Under the pieces are notes generated by a model, which did not search any database, had not been told where the DNA came from, and worked only from the letters and a program-made list of their open reading frames with translations. Source: a bacterium (GTDB lineage Bacteria; Cyanobacteriota; Vampirovibrionia; Gastranaerophilales; Gastranaerophilaceae). Taken from it: DNA of 52,984 bases. Below are positions 34,204 to 42,328 of this stretch, piece by piece. Both the position numbers and the translations under genes were made by a program. The stretch covers positions 1 to 52,984 of the forward strand of contig JAKSUR010000003.1 in the NCBI GenBank assembly GCA_024408765.1. Direction: 5' to 3'. The stretch's first letter is position 1; each line of letters opens with the position of its first letter.

Positions 34204-35462
34204 TTATAGACAAACGCAAGGAATTGTCAATCAAATATAAAAAATCGCTTGAAGATATGGAAACTTCAACCATAATTGCACAAAACCTTAATGATGCGAT
34301 TAAAGATATTCAATCAATAGAACCTGATTTAATAATGGTGTCCGACAGTATTGATGAAGATTTAACAAAGTTTTGCGAACACATTCGCTCGCTTACTTAT
34401 AATACAAGACCGATAATTGTTGCGCTTTCAAAATCTGCTGATATAAACGACAGAATAGCCGTTTTAGAAAGCGGTGCAGATGATTTTTTAAGCGAACCTG
34501 TTAATATTGAAGAATTTAAAACCAGAATAAAAGCACATTTAAGACGAGAAATAGAATCAAATCTTGATAATAAAACTTTACTTCCAAATAACAAAATGGT
34601 ATACAAAAGTCTTAAACGTATTCTTAATTACGATACAAACAGAGCAGTATTAATGATAGGAATAAACTGTCTTGAAGATTATAAAAGCGTATATTCGGAC
34701 ATTGCGGGAGATAAGCTTGTTCAGGCATTTGTTGCAATAGCAAAATCGGCACTTGATACAGGAGATTTTTTGGGACAATTAAATGATACGACTTTTGTAA
34801 TTACAACAAGTCCTTATCGAGCCGAAAAAGTCGCAGAATTTTTAACTTTTGCATTTGATACGGTGTTGCCTAAATTCTATACAGAAAAAGATGTAAAACG
34901 TGGCTATATGCTGATAAAAGGCGATAGGCAAGCAGGCATGCGAGCAGAATTTGTTTCACTTCAAATTGGCGGTATTCTTGAAGGGTATGATTTAATAAGC
35001 TCTGTTGATGCATTACTGGAACGCTTATACACTATTAAAAAAAATTCAAAAATTCCATCCGGTTCAAATTATATAATTGACAGATTAAAACTTTCGGGAA
35101 CAGGAGCGGATTCGGCTACAACTACAAGTGGCAAAATATATATAAAAGAAAGTGATGAAGCACTCTATTTGTTGCTTCGAACGACTCTTGAACTTCAAGG
35201 TTATGACGTTACAGAATATATAAATATAGAAGATTCTATTCAGCCTTCAATTATTATTTTAGATAGCGGAAATAATTTGGAAGAACTTGAATTTTCCAAA
35301 AAGCTGAAAAATTGCAACAATTTTGCAAATTCAAAAATCATTATGACAACTTCTATCCATAATAAAACTGCGATTTTGAATGCAGGAGCTGATTTATATT
35401 TACCAAAACCTTATGAACTTTCCGATTTAATAAGATGGGTAGAATATTTTATAAAAAGATAA
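34185..35462 (+). CDS. Receiver - GGDEF-like - receiver protein with degenerate sites
   Basis: A 425-residue protein. The N-terminal receiver (about 1-125) lacks the usual Asp pair (LIIDKRKE) and has Ser at the phospho-acceptor position (DLIMVSDS), though AVLESGADDFLSEPV is typical. Residues about 135-300 resemble a GGDEF domain in layout (IAGDKLVQAFVAIAKSALDT), but GGDEF is replaced by GQLNDTTF, so cyclic-di-GMP synthesis is unlikely. The C-terminal receiver (about 318-425) keeps IIILDSGN and the Lys in YLPKPYE. It probably acts as a binding or scaffold partner of the overlapping minimal kinase. AGGAGG lies before the ATG. Confidence 0.75.
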   Translation: MLSKVLIIDKRKELSIKYKKSLEDMETSTIIAQNLNDAIKDIQSIEPDLIMVSDSIDEDLTKFCEHIRSLTYNTRPIIVALSKSADINDRIAVLESGADDFLSEPVNIEEFKTRIKAHLRREIESNLDNKTLLPNNKMVYKSLKRILNYDTNRAVLMIGINCLEDYKSVYSDIAGDKLVQAFVAIAKSALDTGDFLGQLNDTTFVITTSPYRAEKVAEFLTFAFDTVLPKFYTEKDVKRGYMLIKGDRQAGMRAEFVSLQIGGILEGYDLISSVDALLERLYTIKKNSKIPSGSNYIIDRLKLSGTGADSATTTSGKIYIKESDEALYLLLRTTLELQGYDVTEYINIEDSIQPSIIILDSGNNLEELEFSKKLKNCNNFANSKIIMTTSIHNKTAILNAGADLYLPKPYELSDLIRWVEYFIKR

Positions 35463-35482
35463 ATAACATCAGATTATTTATT

Positions 35483-36421
35483 TTAATCTAAAATTGTTGC
35501 ACCTTTTTCTTCAACTTTTAAAGTACGAATATCAGCCTTAATATTTTGATTTGCCCAAATTTCTTTTACTGTAGATTTGATTTTATCAATATCATATTTA
35601 TGCGAAATAACCAATATTGTCGGACCAGCGCCTGAAAGTACACAACCCAGTACACCATCTTCATGTTTAAAGGCTTCCATAATTTCTTTCATGCCCGGAA
35701 CTAATTTTTCTCTGTATTGCTGATGGAGTCTGTCTTGCAAAGCTTTTTTCATTAATTTTTCATCCTTAGTGTTAACAGCATGCACAAGCATCCCCAAATG
35801 TTTTGTATTAAATACCGCATCTTGCATTGGCACTTCTTTTGGTAAAACAGAACGTGCGATACTTGTTGAAAGTTCAAAATCAGGTACACAAACAGTTAAA
35901 TCCCATTCCTCAGGCCAATTAAATTTACAATAAGAGATTGTTCCGTCATCCTCTTGGTTAGAAAGCACAAAACCTCCGAGAATAGCCGGTGCAACATTAT
36001 CAGGATGTCCTTCAACTTCTGTTGCGATAGCCAAAAGTGCTGCTTCGTCCGCAGGATTACCCAAAAGTTTGTTTGCAGCCAGAAGTCCTCCTACAATAAC
36101 AGATGACGAACTTCCCAATCCTCTGGCAATCGGAATTTGAGATTCGATATTTATTTTCAACTCAGAAGGTTCTTGACCAATTGAATTGTATAATAATTCA
36201 ACTGCTTTATATACAATGTTATTTTCATCCTTAGGTATATTCTCAAAAACCATTGTATCAATAACTTCTTCTTCTGCCATCATATTTATTTCAATTCCTG
36301 TCCCGGGCAGTACGGTTTCTTCAATTGTAACCGTGTTATATATCGGCAAGGCAATACCCAAACAATCAAAACCGGGGCCAATGTTGGCAGAACTTGCCGG
36401 AACTTTCACGCTAACTTTCAT
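35483..36421 (-). CDS. thrB: Homoserine kinase
   Basis: A 312-residue GHMP-family kinase that phosphorylates homoserine in threonine synthesis. VPASSANIGPGFDCLGIAL is the N-terminal motif, IPIARGLGSSSSVIVGGL (near residue 92) the ATP-binding GHMP loop, and GCVLSGAGPTILVIS the third conserved segment near residue 255. Length is typical. AGGAG precedes the ATG on the minus strand. No other threonine gene is adjacent. Confidence 0.94.
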   Translation of the reverse strand: MKVSVKVPASSANIGPGFDCLGIALPIYNTVTIEETVLPGTGIEINMMAEEEVIDTMVFENIPKDENNIVYKAVELLYNSIGQEPSELKINIESQIPIARGLGSSSSVIVGGLLAANKLLGNPADEAALLAIATEVEGHPDNVAPAILGGFVLSNQEDDGTISYCKFNWPEEWDLTVCVPDFELSTSIARSVLPKEVPMQDAVFNTKHLGMLVHAVNTKDEKLMKKALQDRLHQQYREKLVPGMKEIMEAFKHEDGVLGCVLSGAGPTILVISHKYDIDKIKSTVKEIWANQNIKADIRTLKVEEKGATILD

Positions 36422-36600
36422 CTAAAAATTTTCTCCTCATAGGTATAATGGGGTTATACAATAAACCTGAAAAAAAGACAAGAAATAAGCAGAAAGCAAT
36501 ATTAAGTTTTGTAAAGAATACTGTTAAATATCGTTAAAATATGGCAATTTTAATAAATAATATAACTTAATATACATGTGTAGTAATCAGGAGTGTTAGC

Positions 36601-37320
36601 ATGTCGTATTCGTATTCAACCCCACTTTCATACGGAAATCAAGTACCGTTGAGTTATAATGAGCAACCCCAGGAAGAAGTCGTAGTCAAAGAAAAATCAT
36701 CAGCAGTACCGGCAACGCTTACAGGATGCGGATTGGGCTTAATTACAGGTTCTTTAATCGGTATAAACAAAAAGCCGTATATTAAGAACGGAGTACCAAC
36801 AGATACGTTTACAAAAACAGTTTATGATAAATATGTAAACAAAATTGCAGATATGGCAGAAAAAAGGTCTTTTAGTCAATACCAAGAAGTTATTCAAAAA
36901 ATTGATAAAGTCAAAAATTTAGACGAATTGAAAACTCTTATCAACAATAATCCTGAAGTTTCAAAAGAGATAGAAACAACTCTTTCCGGAAAAGCTACTG
37001 CCGAATATCTGAATAATCTGAGCGAAAACAATCTTACCACAGCAAAAAAAGTCATAAAAGAGAAACTCGAAGCTGCAAATAATATCCGATATGAAGGTAT
37101 AAAAACGCAGATAATAAATTGTTGGGATGCGGAAAAGAAAGCTTTTGTAAAACCTGATAGTATGGATGAAAAAATGTTTAAGGCAATAAAAAAATCAGCA
37201 AATAAAGTTAAATCGGCATGTACAGCGAAAACAGCAGGTATTGTAGCAGTTATAGGCGGTATTGTTGGATTCATCGGACATAAAATTATAAATCACAAAA
37301 AAGAAATTTCACAACAATAA
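36601..37320 (+). CDS. Unknown protein with terminal glycine-rich hydrophobic segments
   Basis: A 239-residue protein. Its Tyr/Ser/Pro-rich N-terminus (SYSYSTPLSYGNQVPLSYNE) is followed by a Gly-rich hydrophobic stretch (TLTGCGLGLITGSLIGI, about 44-60). A long soluble helical region rich in Lys and Glu comes next, with a second hydrophobic stretch (AGIVAVIGGIVGFIGHKII, about 213-231) close to the end. Both segments could span or associate with a membrane as glycine-zipper helices. AGGAGT lies eight bases before the ATG. No family was recognised. It lies just upstream of mazG on the same strand, with an independent promoter likely for mazG. Confidence 0.68.
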   Translation: MSYSYSTPLSYGNQVPLSYNEQPQEEVVVKEKSSAVPATLTGCGLGLITGSLIGINKKPYIKNGVPTDTFTKTVYDKYVNKIADMAEKRSFSQYQEVIQKIDKVKNLDELKTLINNNPEVSKEIETTLSGKATAEYLNNLSENNLTTAKKVIKEKLEAANNIRYEGIKTQIINCWDAEKKAFVKPDSMDEKMFKAIKKSANKVKSACTAKTAGIVAVIGGIVGFIGHKIINHKKEISQQ

Positions 37321-37331
37321 AATATTAGTTG

Positions 37332-37344
37332 TATAATTTAGGTA
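37332..37344 (+). promoter_or_regulatory. Possible -10 element of a leaderless mazG transcript
   Basis: TATAAT (37332-37337) ends six bases before the ATG at 37344, so transcription would begin at about the start codon. No Shine-Dalgarno sequence is present. The -35 region is poor. Confidence 0.4.
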
Positions 37345-38114
37345 TGAAATATCCTGAATTGGAAAAATTGGTTGATATTGTTGCGACATTAAGAAGCGAA
37401 AACGGTTGTCAATGGGATAGAGAGCAAACTCACACATCTTTACGACAAAATATGCTTGAAGAAGCTTATGAGGCTTGTGATGCAATTGACGAAGGAGATA
37501 TTGCCAATTTGAGAGAAGAACTCGGAGATGTACTTTTGCAAGTCGTTTTACATTCTCAAATTGCAAAGGATAACGGAGAATTCGATATTGAAGCGGTTGC
37601 AAAAGAGTTGTCGGATAAATTGATTCATCGCCACCCCCATGTTTTTGGAGATACAAAAGTCGATTCAACACAAGAAATTTTGGATAATTGGGACAAATTA
37701 AAAAAGGAAGAGAAAAAAGACAGAAAATCCGTGTTAGATGGGATTTCCAAAGCACAATCGGCATTAATGTCAGCACAAAAAATCAGCAAAAAAGTTGTAA
37801 AAGTCGGGTTTGAATGGGATTCAATTGAAAGCCTAAAAAAATGTATTGAATCAGAGTATAAAGAATTTGATGAAGCTGTTTTGTCAGGAGATAAAGACAA
37901 AATGGAAGATGAAATGGGAGATATCTTTTTTGCAACAGTGAATCTTGCAAGATGGTATAAGTTGGATGCCGAACAGGCTTTGCTTAGAGCAAATAAAAAA
38001 TTTACAAAACGCTTTAAAAAAATGGAAGAGATTGCTGAAAAGCCGTTGGAAAAATATTCTTATGAAGAATATGATAAATTGTGGAAACAGGCTAAAATAT
38101 TGACAGAAAAATAA
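37344..38114 (+). CDS. mazG: Nucleoside triphosphate pyrophosphohydrolase MazG
   Basis: Hydrolyses NTPs and dNTPs, including non-canonical ones, to the monophosphate. From 37344 the protein has 256 residues and two MazG domains. The first holds CQWDREQTHTSLRQNMLEEA, then EGDIANLREELGDVLLQVVLH with the EExxE/ExxD metal cluster. The second holds ESEYKEFDEAV with MEDEMGDIFFATVNLARW. Length matches the two-domain bacterial enzymes. A TTG farther upstream is possible, but the ATG at 37344 starts the conserved protein. Confidence 0.92.
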   Translation: MKYPELEKLVDIVATLRSENGCQWDREQTHTSLRQNMLEEAYEACDAIDEGDIANLREELGDVLLQVVLHSQIAKDNGEFDIEAVAKELSDKLIHRHPHVFGDTKVDSTQEILDNWDKLKKEEKKDRKSVLDGISKAQSALMSAQKISKKVVKVGFEWDSIESLKKCIESEYKEFDEAVLSGDKDKMEDEMGDIFFATVNLARWYKLDAEQALLRANKKFTKRFKKMEEIAEKPLEKYSYEEYDKLWKQAKILTEK

Positions 38115-38160
38115 GCAAAAAATATATATATTGTCATAAATATATAACAGAGGAGAAAAT

Positions 38161-38505
38161 ATGAAAAAAATATTATGTTTAGCAATTTTAATGGTGTTAT
38201 TTTGCGTAACAGTTAGTGCAAGAGAAGTCACAACTGCTTGTGCGAGTCATATACTTGTGCCTACGGAAGCAGATGCTATAAAAATAAAAAGCCAAATTAA
38301 CAGCTTTGACGATTTTAAATATTATGCCAAGATGTATTCTTCATGCCCATCCGGCAGACAAGGCGGTGATTTGGGATGTTTTGGCAGAGGACAAATGGTT
38401 AAACCGTTTGAGGAAGCTGTATTTAACGGGAATATAGGTGAAGTTTCCGAACCTGTTAAAACTCAATTTGGATATCATTTGATATGGATTACTAAAAGAT
38501 ATTAA
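38161..38505 (+). CDS. Small exported parvulin-type peptidyl-prolyl isomerase
   Basis: A 114-residue protein with a signal peptide ([20 protein letters not shown]) and a single short parvulin domain. [13 protein letters not shown] supplies the first active-site His, [16 protein letters not shown] and [20 protein letters not shown] the core, and [14 protein letters not shown] the last His and strand. It has no chaperone arms, unlike SurA or PrsA. It should isomerise prolyl bonds during folding outside the cytoplasm. Two extra cysteines could form a disulfide. AGAGGAG precedes the ATG. Confidence 0.88.
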   Translation: MKKILCLAILMVLFCVTVSAREVTTACASHILVPTEADAIKIKSQINSFDDFKYYAKMYSSCPSGRQGGDLGCFGRGQMVKPFEEAVFNGNIGEVSEPVKTQFGYHLIWITKRY

Positions 38506-38529
38506 TTTCAAGGTTATTAAGAGGACAGT

Positions 38530-38871
38530 ATGCTTAGACAGTTGTTGCCGGTTTTACTTTTAACTATATCAAATATATTTATGACCTTTGCGTGGTACGG
38601 ACATTTAAAATATAAAGGTTCTGCATTATGGATTGTTATTCTTGTAAGCTGGGGAATTGCACTTTTTGAATATTGTTTCCAAGTTCCGGCAAACAGAATC
38701 GGTCACGAATATTATACAGCTGCGCAACTGAAAACTATGCAAGAAGCCATTACACTTATTGTATTTAGTGTATTTTCTGTTTTGTATTTAAAAGAAGATT
38801 TTCAATGGAATTATCTTGTTGGGTTTATTCTTATAATACTAGCAGTGTTTGTTATATTTAAAAAATGGTAG
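38530..38871 (+). CDS. DUF486-family membrane protein (DMT-like)
   Basis: A 113-residue integral membrane protein with about four hydrophobic helices. ISNIFMTFAWYGHLKY and WGIALFEYCFQVPANRIG are the family's conserved segments, followed by YTAAQLKTMQEAITL and a final FILIILAVFVIFKKW helix. The family resembles small drug/metabolite transporters, but no substrate is established. GAGGAC precedes the ATG. It lies directly ahead of the CstA-family transporter, 13 bases before its ATG, and is probably co-transcribed. Confidence 0.85.
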   Translation: MLRQLLPVLLLTISNIFMTFAWYGHLKYKGSALWIVILVSWGIALFEYCFQVPANRIGHEYYTAAQLKTMQEAITLIVFSVFSVLYLKEDFQWNYLVGFILIILAVFVIFKKW

Positions 38872-38884
38872 ACTGGTAATTATT

Positions 38885-40318
38885 ATGATAACATTTTTAA
38901 TAGGAATATTGATTTTAATTTTTGGATACATTTTTTATTCAAGATTTGTAGAAAATATATTTTCGCCTGATAATAGAGAAACCCCTGCTCGTAAGCTTTT
39001 TGACGGAGTGGATTTTGTTCCTATGACAAAAAATCGCAGTTCACTTGTGCATCTTCTGAATATTGCCGGCATGGGGCCTATAATTGGTGCAGTACAAGGA
39101 ATTTTATTCGGGCCGATTGCATTTATCCTTATTCCTTTGGGATGTATTTTTGCAGGCGGAGTACATGATTATTTTGCAGGGATGTTATCTGTAAGAAATG
39201 AGGGTGCTCAAATTACAGGCTTAATTAACAAATACATGGGGAAAAACGAGTTTAAGTTTTTTATAATCATAGTTTCTATAATGCTTCTTTTACTTGCTAC
39301 GGTTTTTGTATACACAGCAGGAGATTTATTTGTAGAGAGGTTTTTGGGAATAAATGAATTTTCAATCACTAATCCGATTGTTTTAAAAACCTATCTTGCA
39401 ATTCTTTCTTATTTTATTTTAGCGACACTGTTCCCGATTGATAAAATTATAGGTAAATTTTACCCGATTCTTGGTGTAATGCTTATTCTTGGGACAGGCA
39501 TGATTTTAGCAGGATTTTTTATAAACGGAGTTAATTTAGAGAATTTAACATTGGCAAACTTTAACATTCATCCTAAAAATTTACCGCTTATACCTATGTT
39601 TTTTATGACAGTAAGTTGCGGATTGCTTTCGGGGTTTCATTCAACACAAGCGACTATAATCTCAAGAACAATAGAGAATGAAAAAGACGGCAAGAGGGTT
39701 TTTTACGGTATGATGTGTTTAGAATCCTTAATTGCAATAATTTGGGCAGCTGCTGCAATGGATGTTTATGCTCTGAATCTTGTTCCGCAAAATATAATCG
39801 GTACTGCAAATGTTGTAAATATTATTGCAAACAAATTTGTACCGCTTAATCTGGCGTTTTTGGTTACACTTGCAATTATAATTCTTCCGATAACATCAGG
39901 TGACACAGCATTAAGAGGGTTGAGAATAACATTGGCAGAAGCATTCGGGCTCAGTCAAAAACGAATTGTAAACAGATTAATTATTGTTATCCCGATAATA
40001 GCAATTGTACTTTTAATATTATATTGGGCGAAAACACATTCAGACAGTTTCGGATTTATCTGGCGGTACTTTACATTTTTTAATCAACTTATTGCCATTC
40101 CGACACTACTTTGTGCCTCTATTTATTTAGCAAAGAAAAAAAAGAATTATTATATAACATTAATTCCTGCATTATTCTATGTTTTTATAACAATGGCATT
40201 TATATTTCACGAAAAAATCGGTTTTAACCTTTCGACAACGGCTTCAAATATAATTGGAATAATTCTTACAATATCAATTGGAATTTATTTTTACAAAAAA
40301 GTTAAAATATACGCTTAA
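38885..40318 (+). CDS. Carbon starvation protein A (CstA)-family transporter
   Basis: From 38885 the protein has 477 residues and about 12-13 membrane helices. Family signatures are seen: TPARKLFDGVDFVPMTK, LLNIAGMGPIIGAVQG, GCIFAGGVHDYFAGMLSVRN, and LSGFHSTQATIISRTIEN with SGDTALRG. CstA proteins take up peptides or pyruvate during carbon limitation; the short form seen here is usual in many anaerobes. An in-frame TTG at 38849 lies inside the upstream gene and is less likely. The ribosome-binding site is weak (GGTAATTATT), so coupling to the upstream gene is possible. Confidence 0.9.
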   Translation: MITFLIGILILIFGYIFYSRFVENIFSPDNRETPARKLFDGVDFVPMTKNRSSLVHLLNIAGMGPIIGAVQGILFGPIAFILIPLGCIFAGGVHDYFAGMLSVRNEGAQITGLINKYMGKNEFKFFIIIVSIMLLLLATVFVYTAGDLFVERFLGINEFSITNPIVLKTYLAILSYFILATLFPIDKIIGKFYPILGVMLILGTGMILAGFFINGVNLENLTLANFNIHPKNLPLIPMFFMTVSCGLLSGFHSTQATIISRTIENEKDGKRVFYGMMCLESLIAIIWAAAAMDVYALNLVPQNIIGTANVVNIIANKFVPLNLAFLVTLAIIILPITSGDTALRGLRITLAEAFGLSQKRIVNRLIIVIPIIAIVLLILYWAKTHSDSFGFIWRYFTFFNQLIAIPTLLCASIYLAKKKKNYYITLIPALFYVFITMAFIFHEKIGFNLSTTASNIIGIILTISIGIYFYKKVKIYA

Positions 40319-40333
40319 TATACGGAGATAAGC

Positions 40334-40411
40334 ATGGTCAAATATCGACCTACACCTTACGGACCGAGGCTTCGTCCGTTGTCATACCGAAAATCCGCAA
40401 ATTCAGGATGA
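40334..40411 (+). CDS. Possible 25-residue Arg-rich peptide
   Basis: GGAGAT lies four to five bases before an ATG that opens a 25-codon frame rich in Arg, Pro and Tyr (RPTPYGPRLRPLSYR). Part of the frame is made by a palindrome, GTCATACCGAA/TTCAGGATGAC (40381-40391/40402-40412), with nine of eleven pairs, of the kind common in intergenic repeats. The frame may therefore be accidental. Confidence 0.25.
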   Translation: MVKYRPTPYGPRLRPLSYRKSANSG

Positions 40412-40504
40412 CATTTAATAATTCATTTCCGACTCAAAACGAACTTTAAAATATACAAATTGTGAACTAACACTCAATTTGATAATTAATAACAGTTAGT
40501 TTGA

Positions 40505-41113
40505 TTATTTCAACTCATTGATTTTAAAAGTATAATAACCTTCATAGCTGTAACTTGCATCAATGCCTTTCATATAAACATTTCGATTGTTTATTTCGTC
40601 GGTTAAGGCTTGTTTCAAAAGAACTTTTATTTCAACATCTTTAATCGGACTACGTTCCATTGCAAGTAAATAGTCATTTTTATCAACTTTTGACCAATCA
40701 ACAACCATATTTAATTCGTTTTTTAAAATTAAATCGAGCCAAATTCTTGTACTTCTTCCGTTACCTTCTCTAAACGGATGTGCGATATTCATCTCAACAT
40801 ACTTTTCTATTATTTCATCAAAAGTTGATTGTGGCATTTTATCAATATTTTTAAGAGAGGATTCTAAATACATTAGAGGGGCAAAACGAAAACTTCCTTT
40901 TGCCAAGTTTACTGTACGAATTTCTCCTGCAAAACCATATATTTCACCAAACAAATGCTTATGTATAAAAGATAAGGTTTCAAAAGTTCCTGCTTGCATA
41001 TTATCAAGCAATTTTAACTCAAATAATTCAAGAGCCTTTTTCTTGCTGATTTTTTCTTCCATATTAGCAAGCTCTGAACCGATTGTTATTCCAAGTTTAT
41101 TTTCTAAAACCAT
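40505..41113 (-). CDS. Fic-domain protein (putative AMP transferase)
   Basis: A 202-residue protein with a Fic domain. TLSFIHKHLFGEIYGFAGEI is the N-terminal helix pair, FRFAPLMYL the beta-hairpin flap, and HPFREGNGRSTRIWLDL (near residues 112-128) the complete catalytic motif HPFxxGNGR. Fic enzymes usually transfer AMP to a Tyr, Ser or Thr of a target protein. I see neither the class III inhibitory S/TxxxEG helix at the C-terminus nor a small antitoxin gene upstream, so its control is unclear. The start is supported by AAGGG. It stands alone. Confidence 0.88.
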   Translation of the reverse strand: MVLENKLGITIGSELANMEEKISKKKALELFELKLLDNMQAGTFETLSFIHKHLFGEIYGFAGEIRTVNLAKGSFRFAPLMYLESSLKNIDKMPQSTFDEIIEKYVEMNIAHPFREGNGRSTRIWLDLILKNELNMVVDWSKVDKNDYLLAMERSPIKDVEIKVLLKQALTDEINNRNVYMKGIDASYSYEGYYTFKINELK

Positions 41114-41305
41114 ACGTTAATACCCTTGTAAATCATACCATAAAACCGTGCCGAAATAAACTTTGAAATAACCAAACTTATAAAATTGTTTATAGGTAAA
41201 ATGTAAATAATTTGAAACAAGCAGGCGAATTTTGTACGTTTGTGAAGATTTGTAAAGATGAATTTTGAGGGTTGACAATAAGGCGAAAACTCTTGTAAAA
41301 TCTGC

Positions 41306-41325
41306 GATATGATATGATATGATAT
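41306..41325. repeat. Pentanucleotide GATAT tandem repeat, four copies
   Basis: Four perfect tandem copies of GATAT lie in the 341-base gap between the divergent Fic gene and the gene at 41455. The rest of the gap holds a TATATT box and a small palindrome near 41426, and nothing coding that I can support. Confidence 0.9.
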
Positions 41326-41425
41326 GAGGCAAGCTGTGTCTGCCTATAGCAATTTTTAAATCCCAAAATTCTTTATATAAGTACAAGGGGAATTTTTAAA
41401 AATAGTTTATGTATTATATTTAACT

Positions 41426-41439
41426 GTATCAAATGATAC
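41426..41439 (+). promoter_or_regulatory. Operator-like palindrome at the promoter of the 41455 gene
   Basis: GTATCA-AA-TGATAC is a perfect 14-base palindrome just downstream of TATATT (41415-41420), so it would overlap the transcription start. It ends 15 bases before the ATG and may bind a repressor. It could also be chance in AT-rich DNA. Confidence 0.4.
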
Positions 41440-41454
41440 AAGAAAGGAAAGATT

Positions 41455-41979
41455 ATGAGTTTTTTTTCAAAAGGTATTTCATTCTGGAATTCACTAAAAG
41501 GAGTGAAGATAAACAGGAACCTTTATCCAAGACCATTGCGCAGAGCTCTAAAAAAAGCTGAAATAGTTAATCCGTCTGTTCAGTTAGAAGATTATTCAGC
41601 AATTAGGAGATTACCTGAAGGTACAGAGATACAGCTTGGAAAGAATTATTCAGTATTTACAAAAAATACTGATGTTGTTGGAATTAAACCTAATGGCAGA
41701 ATAGAAGTCCTTTCAGGTGATAGATATAAAAGGTTACAAGACAATACTTCTACGGTAAGAGAACGTATTAAGGCTGGACAAGATAATACATTTGAAAACG
41801 ACTACGCTTGGCAAAATGCTTTTTATCCAAATAAAGTAACAGTAGATGGAAAGACCTATGAAGCGCACAAAACTACGAGTGAAGTTTATCATTATAATGA
41901 CGGAACAGTAACTTATAAACCACGTTATCTTGAAGAAGAACAAATGGCCCGACCGGTTGAAATTTTTTATAAATCATAA
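41455..41979 (+). CDS. Unknown 174-residue protein
   Basis: A basic N-terminal half (SFWNSLKGVKINRNLYPRPL, then RRALKKAE) is followed by a beta-rich middle (EGTEIQLGKNYSVFTKNTD, then VVGIKPNGRIEVLSGDRYKR). The C-terminus is Tyr- and Glu-rich. There is no signal peptide or membrane segment. AAGGAAAG lies close to the ATG. It is flanked by repeats on both sides (GATAT array, TAGGGT hairpins, IS110 remnant), so it sits in recently shuffled DNA. No family was recognised. Confidence 0.6.
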   Translation: MSFFSKGISFWNSLKGVKINRNLYPRPLRRALKKAEIVNPSVQLEDYSAIRRLPEGTEIQLGKNYSVFTKNTDVVGIKPNGRIEVLSGDRYKRLQDNTSTVRERIKAGQDNTFENDYAWQNAFYPNKVTVDGKTYEAHKTTSEVYHYNDGTVTYKPRYLEEEQMARPVEIFYKS

Positions 41980-41986
41980 AATAAAG

Positions 41987-42010
41987 TAGGGTGCAATTTT
42001 TTGCACCATC
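41987..42010. repeat. TAGGGTGCAA hairpin
   Basis: TAGGGTGCAA (41987-41996) faces TTGCACCATC (42001-42010) across TTTT. The left arm is identical to that at 54-63, and the right arm has two changed bases. It begins eight bases after the stop of the preceding gene and may serve as part of its 3' end. Confidence 0.75.
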
Positions 42011-42110
42011 CTCATTCTTTCTAATATTTTTTCTCAAACTGTAAGACAATTTATAGTGAAACAACTGCGTTTTGCGAATAACCAGCAAAACACAAAAATA
42101 TAGCAATATT

Positions 42111-42133
42111 GGTAGACTATAGTCTACTCTACC
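42111..42133. repeat. GTAGACTATAGTCTAC palindrome with flanking TACCCT
   Basis: GTAGACTA (42112-42119) and TAGTCTAC (42120-42127) are perfectly self-complementary. CTACCCTC follows at once, matching the GGTAGA/TCTACC hairpin at 103-120. It directly abuts the IS110 remnant. Confidence 0.7.
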
Positions 42134-42135
42134 CT

Positions 42136-42264
42136 CTTATAGATTAAGCTACTTTTAATTTTTCTTGATATTTTTCTTGTGCTTTTTCTGCCCAATTAGA
42201 CTTTTAGCAAATGATTTTGTTCGAACAGGATTTACCACACTAACTTTATGAGCAGAATTTTGAT
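42136..42264 (-). pseudogene. IS110-family transposase remnant, copy A
   Basis: Read on the minus strand, the remnant encodes SAHKVSVVNPVRTKSFAKS, which matches the stretch of IS110-type (DEDD) transposases after the conserved EATG motif. The expected KTDKxDA segment is missing. Instead, a different frame continues as WAEKAQEKYQEKLKVA and stops. About 130 bases match copy B at 50214-50345 on the other strand, with only a few differences. It is thus a short, internally deleted, dispersed copy. It cannot make transposase. Confidence 0.7.
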
Positions 42265-42328
42265 ATTTTGTTATTTTGTGCTATTATCTGATAACATCAT
42301 ATATTGAATGAATTTGGGAAATATTTTT

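Noticed and set aside
34185-35462. Active diguanylate cyclase
   Set aside because: The GGDEF signature is replaced by GQLNDTTF, so catalysis is not expected even though the domain outline is recognisable.
41117-41386. Minus-strand frame of 89 codons just upstream of the Fic gene, considered as an antitoxin
   Set aside because: TTG start without a ribosome-binding site, crosses the GATAT array, and lacks the SxxxEG inhibitory motif expected of a Fic antitoxin.
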